Shown here piece by piece: positions 1-4,736 of a DNA stretch of 7,707 nucleotides. The DNA is taken from contig CAYJLO010000108.1 of the NCBI GenBank assembly GCA_964370835.1, positions 1-7,707 of the forward strand, given 5' to 3'. The stretch comes from CAYJAD01 sp964370835. GTDB lineage: Bacteria; Desulfobacterota; Desulfovibrionia; Desulfovibrionales; Desulfovibrionaceae. Each line of letters opens with the position of its first letter. Position 1 is the stretch's first letter. Position numbers and translations under genes: made by a program. Below the pieces are notes generated by a model. It saw only the letters and a list, made by a program, of their open reading frames with translations. It was not told the origin of the DNA and made no database searches.

Positions 1-111
1 CCATCGTAGAGGGTCAAAAAAGACGCTAAACAATTTTCAAATAAGAAGGCAATGATTTTTACATAAAAAGCTAAAAAAGACGGTATTGGACAATCACTTT
101 TTACGGCATTT

Positions 112-560
112 TCAGGGAAAAATAAGCAAGCAATGTTGGGCGGGGTGTGTCTTTGCTTTTTGCCTTCGTGCCGTTTGGGTAAAATAACGTGTCAGTTTGA
201 GGGCAGGAAAAAGGGACGTTTGACGAAGGTAGTTGTGCCGTTTGAGTGAAGAACATGTGTAGCATGTGGGCAACAAGTTGGAAGCTCGGTGACAGTATGC
301 GTAGAACTCGTGGTCAGTTTGATTGAAACTCAGCGGCAATATGTGGGGAACTTTGGGGGAAGAAGTTGTGCAGTTTGAGAGGCAGAAAGTTGAAAGCTTG
401 GCGAAGGTGTGTTGCTAACTCATAGCCAAATAAGTGGCAGGACGAGACAAATAAAGTGCCTTTTACAACTCGGCTATGTGGGCAACAAAAGTGTAACTAC
501 CTGCATAAATAAAACTCGGCTAAGAGAAATTTATTCAGCGACAAAATGAAAATTATGCGC
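112..560. repeat. Degenerate direct-repeat field (iteron-like) in the gene-free left end
   Basis: No convincing gene lies between 1 and 651; short frames here lack ribosome binding sites and look non-coding. Instead the plus strand carries diverged direct repeats. The core word, roughly GTGYCRGTTTGA, recurs near 168, 189, 235, 310 and 368. A longer unit of about 37-47 bp is seen three times, at about 235-281, 310-355 and 456-492; each starts with GTG and a T-rich core and ends in ATGTGGGSAAC. A second pair, about 189-234 and 368-410, shares CAGTTTGAG, a GGCAG/GCAGG word and CGAAGGT. The first few cores are about 21-24 bp apart, two helical turns. Position just downstream of a phage-type replication operon makes an origin or protein-binding array possible, but this is inference. 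The alignments were made by eye. Confidence 0.45.
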
Positions 561-580
561 CTAGAAAAAGTGAAATTTAC

Positions 581-630
581 GCACATAAAAAACGGCCTTC
601 ACCATTGTGCAAAGACCGCTTTTTATGTGC
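581..630 (-). terminator. Long hairpin terminator after the DUF6475-like gene
   Basis: Two 20-nt arms, 581-600 and 611-630, enclose a 10-nt loop. As minus-strand RNA, 17 of 20 positions are Watson-Crick pairs and the other three are G-U wobbles, so the arm pairs throughout. The central GC-rich part (GCGGTCTTT with GAAGGCCGT) is followed by a run of six T, the form of an intrinsic terminator. The outer GCACATAAAA/TTTTATGTGC arms pair perfectly, so the A-rich and T-rich flanks could also let it act on plus-strand transcripts. It begins about 20 nt past the stop codon at 652 and ends the AlpA/initiator/DUF6475-like operon. Confidence 0.8.
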
Positions 631-651
631 AATTTTGGTGTTCAACTCATG

Positions 652-1287
652 CTACCCGTCGCTTATATGTACCTTGAGAGCAGGAAGGCTTGCCACTACA
701 GACTTTTCCTGTAGAACCTCTTGAACTATGCTTTTCGCCTTTTCTGTATCCCCCACAAGCTTTGGCGAAGGGATTTTCGTAAGGTGTCCGCTGCTTGAAT
801 TGGCAATTTCCACAAGGCCGCCCATATGCCCTGTATAGCTCATACCTTGCCGGGCATACGCCGCCCATGTTTTGGCAAAGTTCTTACGAAACCAATGCTC
901 ACTTTCTTCCACGCCGCAATGGGCGCAGATTTTTGGCCAGCCGCCATAAGCTTGCATAATCACCGCTTGTGTGGTGGCATTATCAAAAGCCACAGACGCA
1001 TAAGCTCCGTGCGCTTTGATGGCTTCCAGCACCTTGCCAGCCTCAATTTCCGCCTTGTCTTCCATGCTACCGCCGTGAATATATTCAAGAAAGTCAGCAG
1101 GCGTGGGCATAGTGGTATACTTTCGTGTGTTGATAATGTTCAAAGTGGCATGGTGCACAGCTTCATAGGAATAGGATTCCAATGCCTTAAAGCGTAAAGC
1201 TATGCCCTGAGGGCTTAGGCTTTGTCCATAACACTCTGCCACAGCCAAAATAAGCCCTTTGAAACGGTCAAAATCGTCAGCTTTCAT
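652..1287 (-). CDS. DUF6475-like phage protein, possible replication accessory factor
   Basis: A 211-residue protein resembling the phage DUF6475 family, recognised from memory of its pattern. The N-terminus (about 1-55) resembles small phage helicase-loader-like proteins (LSPQGIALRFKALESYSYEAV). It is followed by MPTPADFLEYIHGG (about 60-73), then GAYASVAFDN, an AYGGW motif (about 114-118) and an FRKNFAKTWAAY segment near 133-144. The last 60 residues are variable. Function is not established for the family; its position after an O-like initiator suggests a P-like or helicase-loading role, which is inference. The ATG at 1287 has an AAGGA ribosome binding site (1296-1300) at 8-nt spacing and overlaps the end of the upstream gene by 11 nt, implying translational coupling. 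Its stop is TAG, followed by a strong terminator. The family assignment is moderately sure, the role weak. Confidence 0.75.
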   Translation of the reverse strand: MKADDFDRFKGLILAVAECYGQSLSPQGIALRFKALESYSYEAVHHATLNIINTRKYTTMPTPADFLEYIHGGSMEDKAEIEAGKVLEAIKAHGAYASVAFDNATTQAVIMQAYGGWPKICAHCGVEESEHWFRKNFAKTWAAYARQGMSYTGHMGGLVEIANSSSGHLTKIPSPKLVGDTEKAKSIVQEVLQEKSVVASLPALKVHISDG

Positions 1288-2209
1288 GGGTTACATCCTT
1301 TTCAGAGTCACAGTCACCAAAAAGTATGCGCTTGGCTTCTTCTGCGGCGGCTTTGTTGGCTTCAACACGTCTTTCAGCAGGAGATTTCCACTCTTGAGGA
1401 GCAGAAGCTTTGCTGTTTCGGCTTAGTTCTAACTCCATCTTTGCCGCCAACTGGTCAAATTTCTCATGAAGCTTGTTTGGATGCTGAATATTGCCTCGCC
1501 AAAATTGATGAGAACACGCCCAAGAGATGATTTGCGCCACAAAGTCATAGTTGCCCATGCGCTCATCATTGTTTATGGCTGTGGCAAAAGCTTGCGCCCA
1601 TTTTTGCAAGTCAGGCTCACGAAAGGTGGGTAGATTAGCCTTGAGGGTATCACGCATGAGCACGGCAAGGCGATAAGCATCACTATCTTCCGCTATGAGG
1701 GCAACACCACCCAATGCCCCTTGCGGGGGCGGGTTGGGTAGTGAACAGGTTGGAATAGGAGTAGGTTCTAGAGAAGGAATAGGTAGTGTAGGGGAATTGC
1801 TGCTTGTATGCTGCGAGCATTCCCCTTGCACTACTTGCTTTTTACTCCAACGAGTTTCAGCAGCTTTTCTGGCTTGCTGTTTGCGCTGTTCAGCATGAAT
1901 GACGTATCCTTGATGGTCATGCCAGTCATGCAGAATGTATTGCCCTTGCGCATTCTTTTCTAAAAATCTGCATTGCAGTAGCGCATCCACAAACTTCTCT
2001 GCGCCGCCTTCAGCGTCTAAAGGCCAGCCAGCTTCAAGAGCGATGTCTATTTCGTCCATGTCCTCAAGTACACCGCTAGGATGATTCATGGCGGTGGCAA
2101 TCCACAAGTCGATGAGATAATCGGTGGCACCGTCGCCAATCAAATGGCGTAAGCGTTTACGCTTTCGATGCCCCCGAAAAGAAACAGCAATACGAATATC
2201 GCTATTCAT
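1277..2209 (-). CDS. Phage-type replication initiation (O-like) protein
   Basis: A 310-residue protein with the layout of phage replisome organisers. The N-terminal part (about 1-100) has a basic RGHRKRKRLRHLIG start, a helical segment (DYLIDLWIATAMNHPSG) and the HDWHDHQGY signature near 94-101 common in phage replication proteins. A basic stretch ending KAAETRW follows (about 105-121). Residues about 125-165 are a Ser/Thr/Pro-rich linker. The C-terminal part (about 170-260) ends in WACSHQFWRGNIQHPNKL then EKFDQLAAKM, typical of the C-terminal region of phage replication initiators. Such proteins bind the origin and recruit helicase or loader; the target origin is not identified here. The start at 2209 overlaps the AlpA-like stop by 8 nt and has only a weak purine-rich sequence upstream, so coupling is likely. 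Hits to a DnaD-like or generic replication-protein model would also fit. Confidence 0.8.
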   Translation of the reverse strand: MNSDIRIAVSFRGHRKRKRLRHLIGDGATDYLIDLWIATAMNHPSGVLEDMDEIDIALEAGWPLDAEGGAEKFVDALLQCRFLEKNAQGQYILHDWHDHQGYVIHAEQRKQQARKAAETRWSKKQVVQGECSQHTSSNSPTLPIPSLEPTPIPTCSLPNPPPQGALGGVALIAEDSDAYRLAVLMRDTLKANLPTFREPDLQKWAQAFATAINNDERMGNYDFVAQIISWACSHQFWRGNIQHPNKLHEKFDQLAAKMELELSRNSKASAPQEWKSPAERRVEANKAAAEEAKRILFGDCDSEKDVTHES

Positions 2210-2414
2210 CGCCGCTCTCTACTTGTTTACCGGCTTGTGCAATGTAGGCGTTGATGTCTTCAACTCGCCATACAGTGGTGCGCTCGGAAAGCTTGATGGG
2301 CTTGGGGAATTTTCCAGTTTTGCATCCCTCCCACCATGTACTTTTGCCCACAGGGATAAGGGCTAAAACTTGGGGAAGGCGTAAAAAACCAGTTTGGGGA
2401 ATTTGTGTATTCAT
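2202..2414 (-). CDS. AlpA-family helix-turn-helix regulator
   Basis: A 70-residue DNA-binding protein of the AlpA/phage transcriptional regulator type. The pattern FLRLPQVLALIPVGKSTWW (about 10-28), then G/K-FPKPIKLSERTTVWRVEDINAYI (about 34-58), is the classic AlpA winged-helix fold: recognition helix, FPKP wing and WxxEDI helix. In P4-like elements AlpA homologues activate integrase or excision genes, or act as excisionases. Here the gene heads a replication operon, so control of that operon is equally plausible. An in-frame ATG at 2450 would add 12 residues but lacks a ribosome binding site. The start at 2414 has a strong AAGGAG (2422-2427) at 7-nt spacing and is preferred. The stop overlaps the next gene by 8 nt. 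Repeated TTTTTGAC words lie just upstream and could be its operators. Confidence 0.9.
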   Translation of the reverse strand: MNTQIPQTGFLRLPQVLALIPVGKSTWWEGCKTGKFPKPIKLSERTTVWRVEDINAYIAQAGKQVESGDE

Positions 2415-2453
2415 AATAGGTCTCCTTAAGATTTTACTGAAGCCTATCATGGG

Positions 2454-2513
2454 TTTTTGAAAATGAGCATTTTTTGACTGTTTGGGTGACTTTTTGACAT
2501 AAAACTAGGTCAA
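2454..2513 (-). promoter_or_regulatory. TTTTTGAC repeat cluster upstream of AlpA-like gene
   Basis: TTTTTGA occurs at 2454-2460 and TTTTTGAC at 2471-2478 and 2491-2498, spacings of 17 and 20 bp. A GTGAC (2486-2490) and an inverted GGTCAA (2508-2513) lie among them. On the coding strand the word reads GTCAAAAA. The cluster sits 40-100 bp upstream of the AlpA-like start, where an operator or activator site would be expected. Binding by the AlpA-like protein or another factor is inference. The region is AT-rich, so chance repetition is possible. Confidence 0.35.
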
Positions 2514-2729
2514 TCCCTATCCACCTTATGTTGTCCTATGTGATGTTATATCAAAGGTGATTTTAGAGCTAAAAAAAAGTTGTTTTTGTACTTGACATGT
2601 TTTGAAAAATTGAAAGATGATTTTGTAATATATTGAATTTATAAAAATTTATTTTTGCAAAAACTGTTGAAAACTGTGAGTAAAGTTTTTTATATTTAAT
2701 TATTTAAAATTATTTATCTTTCAATGAAA

Positions 2730-2765
2730 AACGACCTTCACTACAAGAGCAAAGGCCGTTCTTTT
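2730..2765 (-). terminator. Terminator after the integrase/orf107 unit
   Basis: As minus-strand RNA, AACGGCCTT (2752-2760) pairs fully with AAGGTCGTT (2730-2738), with one G-U wobble, around a 13-nt loop. It is followed directly by a T run (2727-2734 region reads TTTTT on the minus strand). It starts about 20 nt beyond the TAG stop at 2783. An A-run before the stem (2762-2766 as T on the plus strand) could allow some bidirectional activity. It is clearly related in sequence to the hairpin at 581-630. Confidence 0.8.
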
Positions 2766-2782
2766 TATGCACGTTTTAAGCA

Positions 2783-3106
2783 CTATTCATCATCAGCGTA
2801 GAAGAAAGATGGTGGCCCCATTTCCTGCATGATTTCCATATCGCACATGCCGTATTCACGAGCACGTTTTGCGGACTCACTATGGAGGATGTCTTTTTCT
2901 TGCTGTGCTGCATCGTGAATTTGTTGGATTAAGGTTTCCACGCCTTCTTGCTCCAACTCCCGCAAAAGGTCTGGAGCGTTCAAAGCCCACCTATCCAGAA
3001 TTTTTTGGGCAGTAAGTGAAAGGTTGGCATTTTCAATGTACTGCATAGTTTCGACAGATAAAACACGTTCAGCAATTTCTAAAGGTGAAGTTTGACGGTC
3101 TAACAT
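2783..3106 (-). CDS. Hypothetical protein (107 aa) downstream of integrase
   Basis: I do not recognise a family for this 107-residue protein. It looks genuine: the ATG at 3106 has a perfect AAGGAG (3113-3118) at 6-nt spacing, only 23 nt separate it from the integrase stop, and a terminator follows its own stop. The sequence is predicted to be mainly helical and is acidic overall. It includes a segment rich in Glu, Leu and Gln (about 45-75, LLRELEQEGVETLIQQIHDA) that could form a helical hairpin or short coiled coil. The C-terminal tail is short and non-basic (GPPSFFYADDE). There is no signal peptide, membrane segment or clear DNA-binding motif. Co-transcription with the integrase suggests a role in recombination directionality or element maintenance, or simple cargo; this is inference only. 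Confidence 0.7.
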   Translation of the reverse strand: MLDRQTSPLEIAERVLSVETMQYIENANLSLTAQKILDRWALNAPDLLRELEQEGVETLIQQIHDAAQQEKDILHSESAKRAREYGMCDMEIMQEMGPPSFFYADDE

Positions 3107-3129
3107 AGTAAGCTCCTTATGGTCAAAGG

Positions 3130-4326
3130 TTACACTTGTTTTTTCAAATTTGTAAGGTAATCAGCCCATTCTTGCATCATACGTCGCCTTTCTGGCAGAT
3201 ACTGCGCATGATTATACGCCGCACGGACATTATTACGTTCGATATGAGCGAGTTGCCGTTCAATCCAGTCAAAATTGTAGCCAAGCTCATTGAGTAACGT
3301 AGACGCCATAGCACGAAAGCCATGAAAGGTCATAGTTTCCTTGGGATAACCAAGTGTGCGCAAGGCCAGCACTAAAGATGTGCTTGCCAACGGCGTTTCT
3401 TGCTTGGCTTGATTGCGTTGTCCCGGAAAGAGGTAGCGTCCGTTGCCAGTCAAAGGGTGAAGCTCTTGCAAAATTTTTATGGATTGCTTTGCTAGTGGCA
3501 CAATATGTACTTGACGCATTTTCATTCTAGCAGCAGGGATACGCCATTCAGCGGTATCAAAATTAAATTCAGACCACTCAGCCCCTGCCATTTCTGCGGC
3601 TCGTACAAAAACAAAGGGGGCTAAGCGCAAAGCACATTGTACAGGAAAGCGTCCCATAGGCTTTTCCAAAGTGCGAAGTAGCTCTCCCACTTCTCTAGGT
3701 TCCGTTATTGTAGCGTAGTGACTGCCCACATGCGGTGCAAGCGCACCTCGTAAATCTGCGGCAACATCACGCTCAGCTCTGCCTGTGGCAATGGCATAGC
3801 GAAAAATCCGTCCACAATCACGCATGGCACGGTGCGCCACATGTAATGCCCCACGTTCTTCAATGCGCCGTAACACCACAAGCAATTCCGGTGCCGTTAT
3901 CGCCTTGATAGGCCGTTTTCCAATAAATGGGAACACATTGTTTTCTAAACGTGCAATAAGAATACGTTTGTATTCATACACCCACTTTATAGAATGCTTG
4001 TCATACCATTCTCGTGCCACAGCCTCAAAAGAGTTTTTTACAGCCTCAAAGACGGCGGCTTTGGCTTCTTGCTTGGCGGCACTGGGGTCAATATCTGCCA
4101 AAAGGAGCTTTTTAGCATCTTCGCGCTTTTCTCTGGCTTCACGCAAACCTACGGTGGGGTACGGGCCGATGGAAAGGAGCTTTTGCTTACCACCAAAACG
4201 ATAGGCCAAACGCCAATACTTTTTGCCTTCTGGCGTGATATATAGAAAAAGCCCACCACCGTCCGTATGCTTTTGTACCTTGCCTGTGCCTGCTATGTGG
4301 CGGATAAAAGTATCTGTAAGTTTCAT
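3130..4326 (-). CDS. int: P4-type tyrosine integrase
   Basis: A 398-residue site-specific tyrosine recombinase of the P4 integrase group, which catalyses integration and excision of genomic islands and satellites. The N-terminal arm-binding domain (about 1-85, DUF4102 type) shows DGGGLFLYI, KYWRLAYRF and the LSIGPYPTVGLREARE signature. A SAM-like core-binding domain covers about 95-185. The catalytic domain (about 205-385) has R242 (FVRAAEM), a lysine near 269, the HGFR box with H335 and R338, H361 (QLAH) and the nucleophile Y371 (AAYNHAQYL). The final ERRRMMQEWADYL is typical. All catalytic residues are present, so it looks active. A TTG at 4344 would add 6 residues, but the ATG at 4326 has a GAGGG at 7-nt spacing and is preferred. 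P4-type integrases usually target tRNA 3' ends, but no tRNA is visible here. orf107 follows after 23 nt. Confidence 0.95.
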   Translation of the reverse strand: MKLTDTFIRHIAGTGKVQKHTDGGGLFLYITPEGKKYWRLAYRFGGKQKLLSIGPYPTVGLREAREKREDAKKLLLADIDPSAAKQEAKAAVFEAVKNSFEAVAREWYDKHSIKWVYEYKRILIARLENNVFPFIGKRPIKAITAPELLVVLRRIEERGALHVAHRAMRDCGRIFRYAIATGRAERDVAADLRGALAPHVGSHYATITEPREVGELLRTLEKPMGRFPVQCALRLAPFVFVRAAEMAGAEWSEFNFDTAEWRIPAARMKMRQVHIVPLAKQSIKILQELHPLTGNGRYLFPGQRNQAKQETPLASTSLVLALRTLGYPKETMTFHGFRAMASTLLNELGYNFDWIERQLAHIERNNVRAAYNHAQYLPERRRMMQEWADYLTNLKKQV

Positions 4327-4674
4327 AACGTTTCCCTCGTGCAAAATGTCTGTTCTGCGCTATAGCGGCTTGTTGTGCCGTGAGGAAAAAGTACCAACTT
4401 TATACCAACATGTCTACCAACAAATGCAAACGATGTTCTTAGATGACGCTAGACAATATAGGATAAATATATTTTTATTTTTAGTATATTATCTTGAATT
4501 TTACACTTCTTTAGATTGTCTTGGATTACTATTTTTTATCTACAATGGGTAGGCTGGCTAAAAGACTTAGTGACGGGCACAAGCCCATCCACTATGGCGC
4601 AGATACGCTCAAGCAAGATGGGACTGCGAAATAAGTAATTAAGCGAAATATGCGAAAAAAGCGAAATAACTCTA
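4327..4674. other. Integrase upstream region / candidate attachment junction
   Basis: This 348-bp gap between the primase stop and the integrase start holds no gene I can support. From the integrase outwards it contains: a perfect 10-bp palindrome CGCTATAGCG (4358-4367); three GTTGGTA repeats (4392-4421); an AT-rich stretch (about 4450-4540) bounded by inverted AGACAAT (4451-4457) and ATTGTCT (4515-4521); a 29-codon plus-strand frame without a ribosome binding site (4545-4634); and GCGAA repeats running into the primase end. The position next to the 5' end of a P4-type integrase is where its attachment site would be expected. No tRNA 3' end or core duplication is visible in the window, so the exact core is unknown. 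Confidence 0.5.
4392..4421 (-). promoter_or_regulatory. Three GTTGGTA repeats: candidate arm-type integrase sites over the int promoter
   Basis: TACCAAC on the plus strand (GTTGGTA in the direction of the integrase) occurs at 4392-4398, 4403-4409 and 4415-4421, spaced 11 and 12 bp, about one helical turn, so a protein would meet them on one face of the DNA. They lie 66-95 bp upstream of the integrase start. I recall similar GTTGGTA-type repeats beside P4-type integrases in other islands, which suggests arm sites bound by the N-terminal domain. A TATAAA at 4399-4404 could be the -10 element of the integrase promoter, which would let integrase repress itself. The -35 match is poor. Confidence 0.45.
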
Positions 4675-4736
4675 CTATTCATGCGCCCCCCTTTTTTCGC
4701 TAAATTCGCTTTTTTCGCTTAATTTCTTTTTTTCGC
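4626..4736. repeat. Inverted 9-bp tandem repeats spanning the primase stop codon
   Basis: GCGAA occurs on the plus strand at 4626, 4643, 4652 and 4661, and its complement TTCGC at 4696, 4705, 4714 and 4732. Within each side most spacings are 9 bp, or 17-18 bp where a unit has decayed. The two sides form an imperfect inverted repeat, 4637-4669 against 4692-4724, matching at about 27 of 33 positions around a 22-bp centre that contains the primase stop codon (4675-4677). Inside the gene each 9-mer adds three residues, giving the terminal LSEKSEFSEKR. The structure could end transcription, although no T-run follows, or act as a binding array or origin; neither is shown. Confidence 0.7.

Larger units (their letters stand above)
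2415..2782. other. AT-rich non-coding leader between integrase and AlpA operons
   Basis: No plausible gene lies in this 368-bp gap, which is far more AT-rich than the flanking genes, especially from about 2560 to 2730. It should contain the promoter of the AlpA operon, but no minus-strand -35/-10 pair is good enough to call. Contents seen: TTTTTGA(C) words at 2454, 2471 and 2491 close to the AlpA start; an AAAACTGT direct repeat 12 bp apart near 2660-2680; a plus-strand TTGACA at 2592-2597 without a good -10 partner; and the terminator of the integrase unit at 2730-2765. AT-rich leaders like this often bind IHF or H-NS type proteins, which cannot be shown from the sequence. Confidence 0.6.

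Noticed and set aside
15..82. Repeated AAAAAAGACG at 16-25 and 73-82
   Set aside because: Only two copies of an A-run-based 10-mer; too little to call a repeat.
112..339. 75-residue minus-strand frame in the left end
   Set aside because: It lies in the degenerate repeats, has no ribosome binding site and low-complexity mixed composition; it is better explained as repeat DNA.
67..549. Plus-strand frame 1 interrupted only by TGA codons (247, 376, 391), suggesting recoding
   Set aside because: Three stops in about 160 codons is not unusual, no domain is recognisable, and TGA serves as a normal stop at 1277.
1716..1730. GCCCC/GGGGC hairpin
   Set aside because: It is a 5-bp stem inside the initiator gene, produced by codons of its proline/glycine-rich linker, and has no T-run.
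2415..2450. ATG at 2450 as AlpA start
   Set aside because: There is no ribosome binding site before it, whereas the ATG at 2414 has AAGGAG at ideal spacing.
2592..2621. Plus-strand promoter (TTGACA with GATGAT at 18 bp)
   Set aside because: The -10 is weak, the region is AT-rich, and transcription would run into a hairpin and antisense to orf107 with no target gene.
4451..4521. AGACAAT/ATTGTCT as an attachment core
   Set aside because: A 7-bp inverted pair 64 bp apart is expected by chance in AT-rich DNA, and a core should be duplicated directly; no direct copy is seen in the window.
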